Below are positions 29,682-38,058 of a stretch of DNA of 64,000 bases, piece by piece; the stretch's first letter is position 1, and every line of letters begins with the position of its first letter. The stretch comes from Dyella nitratireducens (GTDB lineage: Bacteria; Pseudomonadota; Gammaproteobacteria; Xanthomonadales; Rhodanobacteraceae). The DNA is taken from positions 124,001-188,000 of the forward strand of contig NZ_BMJA01000006.1 in the NCBI RefSeq assembly GCF_014642835.1. Reading direction: 5' to 3'. The position numbers were made by a program, and so were the translations under genes. The notes under the pieces are model-generated. The model was not told the DNA's origin, searched no databases, and worked only from the letters and a program-made list of their open reading frames with translations.

Positions 29682-31337
29682 ATGCAATCCACCGATGTCA
29701 TCATCGTCGGAGCCGGTCTCTCCGGACTGGTCGCGGCGACGGAGCTGACCGATGCCGGCCGGCGCGTGGTGGTCATCGAGCAGGAACCTGAGCAGAGCCT
29801 GGGCGGACAGGCGTTCTGGTCGTTCGGTGGGCTGTTCTTCGTGGATTCGCCGGAACAGCGACGGATGGGCGTGCGCGATTCGCACGCGCTGGCGTTGGCG
29901 GACTGGATGGGCACTGCTGCCTTCGATCGCCCAGAAGATCACTGGCCGCGCAAGTGGGCCGAGGCGTATGTCGATTTTGCCGCGGGCGAAAAACGCACGT
30001 GGCTGCACGGCATGGGCATGCGCTGGTTTCCCGTGGTGGGTTGGGCCGAACGCGGTGGCTATGGCGCGATCGGTCATGGCAATTCAGTGCCGCGCTTCCA
30101 TGTCACCTGGGGCACCGGACCGGGTGTGGTGGAACCGTTCGTGCGGCGTGCGCGCGAAGCACAGGCAAAAGGTTTGCTGAGCTTTGCCTTTCGTCACCGC
30201 GTCGATGAGCTGATCGTAGAAAACGGCAACGTGGTGGGTGTGCACGGCGCACGACTGGCGGATGACAGCATCGCGCGCGGCAAGCCGAGTTCGCGTGAAG
30301 TCATTGGCGATTTCGAGTTCCGCGCGCAAGCCGTGATCGTCGCCTCCGGCGGTATCGGCGGTAATCACGAACTGGTGCGCAAGAACTGGCCGGAACGATT
30401 GGGACCGCCGCCACGGCACATGTTGTGCGGCGTACCCGCACATGTCGATGGACGCATGCTGGGCATTAGCGAAACGGCTGGTGCGCGGCTCATCAACCGC
30501 GACCGCATGTGGCATTACGTGGAAGGCATCGAGAACTGGAATCCGATCTGGCCGATGCACGCAATACGTATCCTGCCCGGCCCGTCCTCGCTGTGGTTCG
30601 ACGCACGCGGCAATCGACTGCCAGCTCCGTTGTGGCCAGGTTTCGACACCATGGGCACACTCGAACATCTGCGTCGCACCGGCTTCGACTACAGCTGGTT
30701 CATTCTCGACCAGCAGATCATCCGCCGCGAATTCGCGCTATCCGGTTCCGAACAGAATCCCGATCTCACCGGCAAAAGCTGGCGGCAAGTTGCCAAGCGC
30801 GCCGTCGGCAAGCAGGCGCCCGCGCCAGTGGAAGCGTTCAAACGACACGGCCGTGATTTCATCGTGCGCGACAAGCTGGATGATCTGGTCATCGGCATGA
30901 ATGAACTTGCCGGCAGCCAGTTGCTGGACGTGGCACAACTGCGCGAACAGATCGAAGCACGCGATCGGCAGTTCGACAATCCGTTCGCGAAAGACAGCCA
31001 GATCATGGCCATCCATAACGCACGCCGCTATCGCGGCGATCGCCTGGTACGCGTAGCAAAACCGCATCGCATGCTCGATCCGGCCAACGGCCCGCTGATT
31101 GCAGTGCGCTTGCACCTGCTTACACGCAAGACCTTGGGTGGCCTGGAAACCGATCTGGACGCTCGCGTGCTAGGACACGATGGCCAGCCGCTGCGCGGCC
31201 TTTATGCGGCCGGCGAAGCCGCCGGCTTCGGCGGCGGTGGCCTGCATGGGTATCGCGCACTGGAAGGCAGCTTTCTCGGCGGCTGTCTATTCTCGGGACG
31301 CGTAGCCGGACGCGCTGTCGCGGCTGCCGTTGCATGA
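29682..31337 (+). CDS. FAD-dependent dehydrogenase, fumarate reductase/3-ketosteroid dehydrogenase type
   Basis: This 551-residue flavoprotein begins with the dinucleotide fold MQSTDVIIVGAGLSGLVAA and EQEPEQSLGGQAFWS. It has a second FAD contact (VIVASGGIGGNHELV, ~215) and a C-terminal closing motif GLYAAGEAAGFGGGGLHGY. The family (COG3573-like FAD-binding dehydrogenases) carries out alpha,beta-dehydrogenations, often on steroid-like substrates, but the substrate here is unknown. ATG 29682 is chosen because the fold starts there. It overlaps the next gene by four bases (ATGA), so the two are translated together. Confidence 0.82.
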   Translation: MQSTDVIIVGAGLSGLVAATELTDAGRRVVVIEQEPEQSLGGQAFWSFGGLFFVDSPEQRRMGVRDSHALALADWMGTAAFDRPEDHWPRKWAEAYVDFAAGEKRTWLHGMGMRWFPVVGWAERGGYGAIGHGNSVPRFHVTWGTGPGVVEPFVRRAREAQAKGLLSFAFRHRVDELIVENGNVVGVHGARLADDSIARGKPSSREVIGDFEFRAQAVIVASGGIGGNHELVRKNWPERLGPPPRHMLCGVPAHVDGRMLGISETAGARLINRDRMWHYVEGIENWNPIWPMHAIRILPGPSSLWFDARGNRLPAPLWPGFDTMGTLEHLRRTGFDYSWFILDQQIIRREFALSGSEQNPDLTGKSWRQVAKRAVGKQAPAPVEAFKRHGRDFIVRDKLDDLVIGMNELAGSQLLDVAQLREQIEARDRQFDNPFAKDSQIMAIHNARRYRGDRLVRVAKPHRMLDPANGPLIAVRLHLLTRKTLGGLETDLDARVLGHDGQPLRGLYAAGEAAGFGGGGLHGYRALEGSFLGGCLFSGRVAGRAVAAAVA

Positions 31338-32347
31338 CAGCGACGCCGCGCATTGCCATCTACGGTGCCGGCATGATCGGCAACTATTTGGGTGGTCGGT
31401 TGCATGCACGTGCACATGTGCGCTTGATCGCACGCCCTCATGTCGCAGCCAGCTTGAATCAACATGGGCTGACGACCAGCGATTTGAATGGTTATCGTCG
31501 CCACGTACCTGTTGCGGCGCTCAACGTTGCCACGCAACCGGATGCTGCGCGGGATGCCGATGTGGTGCTGGTCACCGTGAAGTCGGCGGCGACCATGGAG
31601 GCGGCACACGAATTGGCCGATGTGCTGACGCCGGGCACTTTGGTGATCAGCTTTCAGAATGGCGTGCACAATACGGCAGACTTGCGCGCGGCATTGCCTG
31701 ACTGCCGTGTACTCACGGGCATGGTCCCGTTCAACGTCACGCAGCCGCAACCCGCGCACTTCCATCAAGGATCGTCCGGCACCTTGATGGTGGAACGTTC
31801 GTCGGCGCTGCCGCCATCACTGCTTGCCGCTTTTGGCGCGAGCGGTCTCACGTTGCAACAGCGCGACGACATGCAGGCGGTGCTGTGGGCGAAACTGCTG
31901 ATCAATCTCAACAATCCCTTGAATGCACTGAGCGGCTTGCCATTGCGCGAAGAGCTTGCTCAGCATGCATGGCGGCAATGCTTGGCATTACTGCAGCGCG
32001 AGGGTTTGCAAGTGGTGAAAGCCGCAGGCATTCGTCCCGCCCAACTCACCGCCCTGCCCGCCCGCTGGTTGCCACGGGTATTGTCATTGCCGAACGCAGT
32101 ATTCCATCGCCTTGCTTCGCGCATGCTGGCGATCGATCCGCTGGCACGCTCTTCGATGTGGGACGATTTGCAGGCAGGTCGCCGTACAGAGGTGGATTAC
32201 ATCAATGGCGAGATCGTCGTGCTCGCGAAATCAAAGGGCATGCGTGCGCCGATGAATGCGCGCATCGTGGCGCTGATACGGGAAGCGGAGCAGTCGTACG
32301 TACGCTGGGAAGCCACGGCGTTGTTGAAGACATTGCGCGATTCGTAG
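31334..32347 (+). CDS. Ketopantoate reductase-family (PanE/ApbA) oxidoreductase
   Basis: This 337-residue NADPH-dependent reductase has the Rossmann motif IYGAGMIGNYLGGRL at the N-terminus, VLVTVKSA (~75), the catalytic lysine in AVLWAKLLINLNNPLNAL (~178) and the C-terminal ELDYING-like stretch RRTEVDYINGEIV. These are family hallmarks. The family includes 2-dehydropantoate 2-reductase of CoA synthesis and related ketoacid reductases. Coupling to an FAD dehydrogenase rather than to pan genes argues for caution about the pantothenate role. Its TAG stop is provided by the palindromic repeat at 32343. Confidence 0.82.
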   Translation: MTATPRIAIYGAGMIGNYLGGRLHARAHVRLIARPHVAASLNQHGLTTSDLNGYRRHVPVAALNVATQPDAARDADVVLVTVKSAATMEAAHELADVLTPGTLVISFQNGVHNTADLRAALPDCRVLTGMVPFNVTQPQPAHFHQGSSGTLMVERSSALPPSLLAAFGASGLTLQQRDDMQAVLWAKLLINLNNPLNALSGLPLREELAQHAWRQCLALLQREGLQVVKAAGIRPAQLTALPARWLPRVLSLPNAVFHRLASRMLAIDPLARSSMWDDLQAGRRTEVDYINGEIVVLAKSKGMRAPMNARIVALIREAEQSYVRWEATALLKTLRDS

Positions 32348-32416
32348 GTTGGGGTGCAAACCCCAACGTCGTCATTCCCACACATCGCGATGTTGGGGTC
32401 CGCACCCCAACCTACG
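32343..32416. repeat. Double-hairpin palindromic repeat (intact copy)
   Basis: This 74-bp copy supplies the TAG stop of the PanE-like gene (32345-32347). Its interior is identical over about 25 bases to the copy at 23198, so the two are recent relatives. Confidence 0.9.
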
Positions 32417-32422
32417 ACTGTC

Positions 32423-32755
32423 CTAGCGCGCCACATCCTCGATATGCGCGATCTTTCCGCCAACGATGGTAAACGTGGTGATGCGCCCTTCGCGCTGGTA
32501 TTGCCACTTCTCGCCCTTATCCTTGACGCTGGCCGACTTGCCTTCGCTATGGCCAGATGATTTCGCCTTGGTTTTGCCCTTCTTGCTCTTGCCTGGGTTG
32601 GATGCTTTCGAGTGCACGGAAGGTTCTCCCAGCAACCCCTTGACGCGCGCAGCGCTATCACCCACCACCAATACCTGGCTGCCAACTCGAATGCTTTGCA
32701 ATGCGTGCGCGCTGAAGCTGGTGATCAGCAAGGCAAGAAAAAGATAACAGCGCAT
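32423..32755 (-). CDS. Small exported DUF2845-like protein
   Basis: This 110-residue protein has a signal peptide (MRCYLFLALLITSFSAHA). The mature protein begins LQSIRVGSQVLVVGDSAARVKGLLGEP, the usual DUF2845 beta-hairpin and helix. A Lys/Ser/Gly-rich low-complexity stretch (~50-80) follows, then a final beta region, EKWQYQREGRITTFTIVGGKIAHIE. The charged insert looks lineage-specific. The function is unknown. It ends just after the palindromic repeat. Confidence 0.7.
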   Translation of the reverse strand: MRCYLFLALLITSFSAHALQSIRVGSQVLVVGDSAARVKGLLGEPSVHSKASNPGKSKKGKTKAKSSGHSEGKSASVKDKGEKWQYQREGRITTFTIVGGKIAHIEDVAR

Positions 32756-32803
32756 GACCTGCTCCCTGTCGTGTGGTCGCCACTCCGTGGCGGTAACTCG
32801 TCA

Positions 32804-33388
32804 TTAAAATCCGGCGCCGGGCTTAGCCAGATAAGCCTGCTCTTCCGGCGTACTCACACGGCCAAGCCATGCGTTGCGATGCGGGAAACGGCCGAAGCGT
32901 GCAATGACCGCGGCGTGCCGGCGAGCATAATCGAGAAAACCGGTGTAATGCTCACGCTGCTCCGCAGGCAGACTCTGGCATAGCGCTTCGAAGAGAGTGA
33001 CGCAACGCTGCTGAAGCGTGATGTCTTCGGCATGTTCGAGCGGCATGTAGGCAAAGACGCGCTGGATAGGCGGCAACTGGCGGTCGAAACCTTCCTCGAT
33101 ACCCCACAGCGCCAGCCGCTGTGCATGAAGATCCTGCGCGCACGCGCGAGCGTCGTGGCGATGAAGATTACGGGGAAATTGATCCAGCACGATCAGCAGC
33201 GCCAGCCAACCCTGTGGTGTACCTGCCCAATGCTTGAGTTCGTCGTGCATTGCTCGCTGCACCGTACCGGCAAAACGGGTGCGGATGGCCGTGTCGAATA
33301 CCCGATTGGATTTAAACCATGCGTCGTGATGCGCCGCATCGAACCAGAAGGCGAGTACCGCCAACGCCTCGCTCGGCGGGGTCGGCAT
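32804..33388 (-). CDS. DUF924 family protein
   Basis: This 194-residue soluble helical protein has the DUF924 hallmarks: LAFWFDAAHHDAWFKSN at the N-terminus, LALLIVLDQFPRNLHR (~65), FAYMPLEHAED (~110), and IARFGRFPHRNAWLGR near the C-terminus. The family has a tetratricopeptide-like fold and no agreed function. It starts six bases after the stop of the four-helix protein, so the pair is probably one operon. Confidence 0.92.
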   Translation of the reverse strand: MPTPPSEALAVLAFWFDAAHHDAWFKSNRVFDTAIRTRFAGTVQRAMHDELKHWAGTPQGWLALLIVLDQFPRNLHRHDARACAQDLHAQRLALWGIEEGFDRQLPPIQRVFAYMPLEHAEDITLQQRCVTLFEALCQSLPAEQREHYTGFLDYARRHAAVIARFGRFPHRNAWLGRVSTPEEQAYLAKPGAGF

Positions 33389-33393
33389 AGGGT

Positions 33394-33837
33394 TCAGTGG
33401 CCAAGGCCTACAGCCTTGGCCAGGCTGTGCATATCCAGATCGATGGAATGCAGGCGTGGCAATTGGCGATGAAGTTCCGCTTTCATGTCTTTGTCGACCA
33501 CCTCAGCGCGCGCGATTACCCGTTCGAACGAACGCAGCAGGCTTTGCTCATGGCGCGCGAGCAGGCGGATCCAGGCATCATCGCTGCGCGGCATCAAAGC
33601 GTCGAAGCGGTGGCGCACGGCACCGAACATGCGCCGACGGGTGGCGGGGATGCCTTCATGGCTGCGGATTTGTTCCTGCAGTTCAGCGATTACCAGACTC
33701 AGTGACTGCGCTTCTTCATCCAGTACGGTGCGCAGCCCAGGCTCGCTCACCTGTGTCGCAGCATGGCGATACAGCGCACGCAGCTCAATACTGCGGCGGA
33801 TCAGGCCATTGCACAGATGTTGAATCGCTAGCGACAC
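33394..33837 (-). CDS. Four-helix-bundle protein, DUF2383-like
   Basis: This 147-residue protein is all helical, with long amphipathic stretches (HLCNGLIRRSIELRALYRHAA; QSLSLVIAELQEQIRSHEG; SLLRSFERVIARAEVVDKDM). It resembles the ferritin-like PA2169/DUF2383 bundles but lacks an obvious ExxH metal pair. A GTG start at 33837 is supported by a perfect GGAGG seven bases upstream. It is followed closely by the DUF924 gene. Confidence 0.6.
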   Translation of the reverse strand: MSLAIQHLCNGLIRRSIELRALYRHAATQVSEPGLRTVLDEEAQSLSLVIAELQEQIRSHEGIPATRRRMFGAVRHRFDALMPRSDDAWIRLLARHEQSLLRSFERVIARAEVVDKDMKAELHRQLPRLHSIDLDMHSLAKAVGLGH

Positions 33838-33948
33838 CGGGTCGCCTCCTGTCTGAACGTGAATCTGGAACCGTCGCCATGTTGCAGGACAAGCACTTAG
33901 CGGCGGATAAATCCGTCTGTCATATCAGGCCTTCACTCAGCTGGCGTT

Positions 33949-34701
33949 TCACTGCTCGATTTGCAGCAAATTAAGCGGACGTCCATGGCTTGCGCGAATG
34001 CCCTGCTGCAATGCCGCCAGGCGCTGAATATCGGGGCAGAGCGCCTGGATGTCGGGGCGCAACACCTGCAGTCGCTGCTGCAGGCGAGCCTGGAATCCGG
34101 TAGTGAGATCGGAGGCCTGATCCCGCAAGGCCGCAGCCTGCTGCAGGTCGCCGCTCATTGCCGCGCTGAGGGCCTGCTGTCCCATCGCGGATGCGATCAA
34201 AGGCGCGATGTCACCGGCGATCTGGTTGGCGTATTGGTTGGCAGCATCGCCATGCCAGTCATGCGTACTCTGGCTGGCAGCCACGCGTTGATGCAGATTG
34301 GCAGCATCGGTAGCCAGGCGGCGTTGCAGTTCGGCCTGCGTTCCAGCGTCTAGATTGAGGCTGTCCGCTTCCTGCTGCACCGTTTGCACCGCCACGTCCA
34401 CGCCGCGATGGATGACGACTTTTACCCGCGGTACCAAGGCAAGCAATTCGCGCTGAAATAGGGCAAGGCGATCCTGATCCTCGGCGTTGAGCGGCACGTT
34501 TTGTCCGTCCGTCTGCAGCGTGCCCGAGCCAACCACCACGCGTGTCGGCGCCGGCTGGGCGCGATCGAAGATCAACTGCCCCTGCTGCAAGGTAAGGTCG
34601 TAGCTGCTGGTGGCGTGGCATACCTGGGACAGGTCCTGCGCATGCAGACTGCCGGCAGTGAGCACGAGCATCCCGACGACGAGCAGGCGGTTGAAACACA
34701 T
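33949..34701 (-). CDS. Exported DUF2884-like protein, second paralogue
   Basis: This 250-residue protein has a signal peptide (MCFNRLLVVGMLVLTAGSLHA). Its mature part follows the same plan as the protein at 28659: an N-terminal Cys plus beta strands (CHATSSYDLTLQQGQLIFDR), GSGTLQTDGQNVPLN, then long helices and a C-terminal RPLNLLQIE motif. It is probably periplasmic and its function is unknown. ATG 34701 has GGAGA upstream, while the frame open to 34746 adds a poor N-terminus. Confidence 0.72.
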   Translation of the reverse strand: MCFNRLLVVGMLVLTAGSLHAQDLSQVCHATSSYDLTLQQGQLIFDRAQPAPTRVVVGSGTLQTDGQNVPLNAEDQDRLALFQRELLALVPRVKVVIHRGVDVAVQTVQQEADSLNLDAGTQAELQRRLATDAANLHQRVAASQSTHDWHGDAANQYANQIAGDIAPLIASAMGQQALSAAMSGDLQQAAALRDQASDLTTGFQARLQQRLQVLRPDIQALCPDIQRLAALQQGIRASHGRPLNLLQIEQ

Positions 34702-34765
34702 GGCAAGGATCTCCATCGGGCAAGGCCCGACAGCGATAAAGCGCAACGGGATAACTGCGGCTGAA

Positions 34766-35299
34766 TCAGCCAGGACGCGACCGGAACTGCAGGCGCACGG
34801 CTGGTTGCCCGAGCTGCCACGCCAGCCACAGCAGTGCCGGCACCGAGACGGCCTGCAACCCTAGCGCAATCAGCAGCGGACGTTTGAATCCCTCCAACTG
34901 CTGTTGGACGACGCTATCACGCACTTGCTCCAGCGCGCTCCATTGATGCCACAGCAATACCCCGCGATAGGCAAGCCATACGCACAGCACCAACGCCACG
35001 ACACGCAACACTGACCGCGCCCATCCCTGGCGCAGGATGCATCCTGCGGTGGCGATGACCACCACGAACACAGCAGCGAGATAACCCAGGTCCCAGGTCA
35101 ACATGTCATGCAATTTCGCCGCATTTTCTGCCTCGCCTGCGGGCAGGCCCTGCAGTGCTGCCCATACCTGCTGGGCGTGGCGAACGTATTGCGAGCCGAG
35201 AAAGCCAGCTACCAGCAACATGATCCAGGTCAGCATGCGCCACCACGCAAAACCGAACTTCTTTTTGCGCAGGTCCGTATCGAAGCGGGAGATCAACAT
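34766..35299 (-). CDS. Inner-membrane protein coupled to the peroxiredoxin gene
   Basis: This 177-residue protein begins MLISRFDTDLRKKKFGFAW and has four hydrophobic segments (~21-40, 68-88, 95-115, 145-165). I do not recognise a family. Its ATG overlaps the TGA of the upstream peroxiredoxin gene (TGATG), so it is translationally coupled. It could be a membrane partner of the periplasmic peroxiredoxin, but nothing in the sequence proves this. The longer upstream frame is only a shadow of the peroxiredoxin gene. Confidence 0.75.
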   Translation of the reverse strand: MLISRFDTDLRKKKFGFAWWRMLTWIMLLVAGFLGSQYVRHAQQVWAALQGLPAGEAENAAKLHDMLTWDLGYLAAVFVVVIATAGCILRQGWARSVLRVVALVLCVWLAYRGVLLWHQWSALEQVRDSVVQQQLEGFKRPLLIALGLQAVSVPALLWLAWQLGQPAVRLQFRSRPG

Positions 35300-35850
35300 C
35301 AGGCCGTGGCCTTCTTCAGTGTGGCGAGATCGCTCAGCACTTGCCCAGCGTTTTCCTTTGGATCGACATCGCGGTAGATCCTGGTGATCTTGCCGTTGGG
35401 GTCGATCAGGAACGTCGTGCGCTTGGCAAAATGCAAACCGACTGCCGACGTGAGTACACCATATTGAATGGCGACCTGTCGGTTGGCGTCGGACAGCAGC
35501 GGAAACGGTACGTGGTATTTCGTGGCAAATTCGGCGTGCGATTTTACGTTGTCCAGGCTCACGCCGACCACGTCCGCACCAGCTTGGCGCAGCTTGAGGA
35601 TCTCGTCGCGAAAGGTGCACACCTCGGTCGTGCAGCCGGGCGTGAAATCCTTCGGGTAGAAGTACACCACCAGCCAATGCCCATGGTAATCGGCGGGGCT
35701 ACGCCAATGGCCGTTCTGATCCTGCAAGCGGAACGCTGGTGCCACCTGCCCGACTTGCGGATTGCCTTGTGGACCGGTGCCGGCAAGCGCTGGCATTGCA
35801 GGCAGGCCCAGCAGGCCGATCATCGCAAGCAAGGTCAACCAACGACGCAT
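35299..35850 (-). CDS. Periplasmic thiol peroxidase, Bcp/PrxQ-type peroxiredoxin
   Basis: This 183-residue protein is a thioredoxin-fold peroxidase with a signal peptide (MRRWLTLLAMIGLLGLPAMPALA), so it acts outside the cytoplasm. The peroxidatic cysteine lies in PGCTTEVCTFRDE, and the second Cys five residues on is the usual resolving residue of PrxQ/Bcp. VGVSLDNVKSHAEFATKY and LIDPNGKITRIY are further family marks. Most Bcp proteins are cytosolic, so export is notable. The frame extends upstream to 35943 without a sensible N-terminus. It is coupled to the membrane-protein gene downstream. Confidence 0.9.
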   Translation of the reverse strand: MRRWLTLLAMIGLLGLPAMPALAGTGPQGNPQVGQVAPAFRLQDQNGHWRSPADYHGHWLVVYFYPKDFTPGCTTEVCTFRDEILKLRQAGADVVGVSLDNVKSHAEFATKYHVPFPLLSDANRQVAIQYGVLTSAVGLHFAKRTTFLIDPNGKITRIYRDVDPKENAGQVLSDLATLKKATA

Positions 35851-35905
35851 AGACGCAGTCCCCACAACAACGGTAGGGACGGAGTATACGCGCCGCGTAC
35901 CTAAG

Positions 35906-35931
35906 CGAAAGGCGCCTTGCGGCGCCTTTCG
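35906..35931. terminator. Strong hairpin between exported protein and peroxiredoxin genes
   Basis: CGAAAGGCGCC-TTGC-GGCGCCTTTCG is an 11-bp perfect stem, 21 bases beyond the stop of the exported-protein gene (minus strand). There is no long U-run, so termination is probable rather than certain. Confidence 0.6.
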
Positions 35932-35952
35932 TGTGTCGATCAAAGTTACCGT

Positions 35953-36414
35953 TTAGCGATGCAGCGGTTCGATGTCGAACTTGTCGACGGCCAAACCGAG
36001 ATTGACACCCTCGCCCGTACCCGACAGCGCGATCGAGGTCGTGCCCTTGGTCAGCACCTGGGCCGTACCGCTGCGCACCACACCCGCGGAAGCGCCGGCT
36101 TGCGCATAACTGCCATAGACATCCTTGATGCCGTAGACGTTGCTGATATCGCCATGACCGCTGACGTGGAATTTGCCTGCCGTCAATCCGCCACCGTGCA
36201 TGTTGATGCTGACCGCAGCGCTCTGGCCGTTATCGCATCGGATGTCGCCACGTCCCTCGGCATGCTGATAGATCGCCGACCACCCGGAGAGGCTGTAGGT
36301 CAAATGGCATTTCACCGGCGCTTCGCCCGCCTGGGCCGACGTGACGGGAAGGCCCGTCAGGGCGCCGGCACACAGCAACACAGCGGCAGTCAAACCAAAG
36401 GTACGCTTGCTCAT
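35953..36414 (-). CDS. Exported protein of unknown function
   Basis: This 153-residue protein has a signal peptide (MSKRTFGLTAAVLLCAGALTGLPVTSAQA). Its mature, Gly/Ser-rich, probably all-beta domain has two cysteines (VKCHLTYS and DIRCDNGQS) that could form a disulfide. Repeated glycine turns (GHGDISNVYG, GASAGVVRSG) suggest a beta-barrel or sandwich. I do not recognise the family. It is a single gene with a hairpin downstream. Confidence 0.75.
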   Translation of the reverse strand: MSKRTFGLTAAVLLCAGALTGLPVTSAQAGEAPVKCHLTYSLSGWSAIYQHAEGRGDIRCDNGQSAAVSINMHGGGLTAGKFHVSGHGDISNVYGIKDVYGSYAQAGASAGVVRSGTAQVLTKGTTSIALSGTGEGVNLGLAVDKFDIEPLHR

Positions 36415-36632
36415 AAAAGTCTCCTTGACACTGGCATGGATCAGCCATGCGGCGGCAAAAGTGTGGAATCAAATAACTGAACAAATCGGCAAGAGCAGTC
36501 GGTGGCGTTCAGTGTCGGCAAGTTCCCGTGAGGCGGGCGTACAGAACGGTGCTGTTGTTTCCCTTCGCTTGATGCTTAACTAACAAGGTGCCGCGCACAC
36601 TGGAACCGTGCGCTTTTCAACAGGGAGCACAC

Positions 36633-37049
36633 ATGCCCAAGTATTCGCTGGTCGGTTACGACAGTTCGGAAACCTCGCAACGCGCTTTCCGTTTCGCCAT
36701 GGAACTGGCACGCGCCTGCAGCGGGCGGGTACGGGTGGTATCGGTGCTACAGGTGACCCAGGGCGGGGCCGATGCCTGCGCCTTGATGATGACCGACTCG
36801 GCCACCGAGCGAACCCGGGAAACCCTGCAGGAACTGCGCACCCTCGACCCGGATACCGACATGCTGGTGGACCTGGAAATCACCCATGGCAGTCCCGGTG
36901 ATGCGTTGCTCAACCAGGTCAGGCAGCACCCTGTCGACCACATCGTGATCGGCCATACCGAACGCGGCGCTCTCGCCCGCTGGCTGCTGGGTTCGGTGTC
37001 GGAGGACGTGCTGGCCGGCGCCCACGTACCCGTCACCGTCATTCGATAA
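36633..37049 (+). CDS. Universal stress protein, UspA family
   Basis: This 138-residue protein has the alpha/beta USP fold. It begins MPKYSLVGYDSSETSQRAF and ends with the ATP-binding signature HIVIGHTERGALARWLLGS and VPVTVIR. The glycine spacing (G-x-x-x-x-G-x8-GS) is close to that of ATP-binding members. A CAGGGAG ribosome site supports ATG 36633. It may be co-regulated with the ferritin-like gene downstream, although a hairpin lies between them. Confidence 0.92.
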   Translation: MPKYSLVGYDSSETSQRAFRFAMELARACSGRVRVVSVLQVTQGGADACALMMTDSATERTRETLQELRTLDPDTDMLVDLEITHGSPGDALLNQVRQHPVDHIVIGHTERGALARWLLGSVSEDVLAGAHVPVTVIR

Positions 37050-37115
37050 AAGCCGCCCAGGCAGGGGTGGGCTGGCATTAATCCGTCCCAGCGTTCACCA
37101 TTTATCCTGTTGTCC

Positions 37116-37146
37116 CTGATCTGTCATAGATCAGATGGCCTTTTTT
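37116..37146 (+). terminator. Hairpin with T-run after the UspA gene
   Basis: CTGATCT-GTCAT-AGATCAG is followed by ATGGCC and six T. It lies 16 bases before the GTG start of the ferritin-like gene, so it could attenuate that gene rather than simply end uspA. Confidence 0.55.
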
Positions 37147-37162
37147 GCACAGGAACCGCTAC

Positions 37163-37987
37163 GTGGACTACAGCACTGTCCTTCCTTGGACTCTGGAAAG
37201 TCTGAATTTTGCCGAGATCGACATGGCGCGCGTGCGCCACAACGAAAACCTGTTTCTACTGCTGTGCAGTGCATCGTTCGTGGAAAGCGGCTCGGATCTT
37301 TACACCAGCAACCTGATCGAGCATTTCGATGGTGACCTGGAACTGCAAGGCTGGCTGCGCGAGCACTGGGAGCATGAAGAGATGCAGCACGGTCGCGCCC
37401 TTGCCGCCTACGTGCGCCACGTGTGGCCGGAATTCGACTGGGATGCCGGTTTCCAGGCTTTCTGGAAAGACTACGGTGCACTTTGTACCAACGAACAGCT
37501 GGAAACCTCCCGCGGCCTGGAGTTGGCTGCCCGCTGCGTGGTGGAAACGGGTACGGCCAGCCTGTACCGCGCCTTGAACGACATCGTCGAGGAGCCTGTG
37601 CTCAAGCAGCTCACCAACCACATCAAGAGCGACGAAGTACGCCATTACAAGCACTTCTACCAGGCCTTCCAGCGTTACCGCGAACAGGAAAAGCTGGGGC
37701 GCTACAAGGTATTTCGCGCCATTCTTCGCCGCGTCAACGAGATCCGCAATGAAGACAGCGATATTGCGCTGCGCCATGTCTTCAATCAGTGCTATCCGCA
37801 GTACAAGGACGATCAAGTGCAGTTCCAGAAAGTAACCGGGCCTGCACAGGCACTGCTGCGGCGGCACATTCCTACGGACATGACGGTGAAGATGCTACTG
37901 AAGCCACTGGGTCTTCCGCCGCGGTTGCAACAGGTGGTGGAAAAGCCGCTTGCGCGTATTAGCGAGCGACTGTTCTTGCAGCAGTAG
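37163..37987 (+). CDS. Ferritin-like diiron protein, unknown substrate
   Basis: This 274-residue helical protein has two E-x-x-H sites typical of diiron ferritin-like proteins: HWEHEEMQHGRA (~75) and KSDEVRHYKHFYQAF (~160). A further Glu is in CVVETGTASLYRAL. It could be an oxidase, hydroxylase or desaturase-like enzyme, and length and motifs recall acyl-ACP-desaturase relatives. The frame opens at a TTG (37145), but a GTG at 37163, eight bases after AGGA, is a better start. The TAG stop lies in the palindromic repeat. Confidence 0.7.
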   Translation: MDYSTVLPWTLESLNFAEIDMARVRHNENLFLLLCSASFVESGSDLYTSNLIEHFDGDLELQGWLREHWEHEEMQHGRALAAYVRHVWPEFDWDAGFQAFWKDYGALCTNEQLETSRGLELAARCVVETGTASLYRALNDIVEEPVLKQLTNHIKSDEVRHYKHFYQAFQRYREQEKLGRYKVFRAILRRVNEIRNEDSDIALRHVFNQCYPQYKDDQVQFQKVTGPAQALLRRHIPTDMTVKMLLKPLGLPPRLQQVVEKPLARISERLFLQQ

Positions 37988-38058
37988 GTTGGGGTGCAAA
38001 CCCCAACGTTGAGATGTATGCATGCATGGGGATGTTGGGGTTTTCACCCCAACCTACG
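37984..38058. repeat. Double-hairpin palindromic repeat providing both stop codons
   Basis: In this 75-bp copy the left-arm TAG (37985-37987) ends the ferritin-like gene. The right-arm CTA (38054-38056) is the stop of the convergent terpene-synthase-like gene. Confidence 0.9.

Noticed and set aside
35299-35677. Long N-terminal extension of the four-span membrane protein
   Set aside because: The extra 126 codons lie entirely inside the peroxiredoxin gene in another frame. The coupled ATG at 35299 is the natural start.
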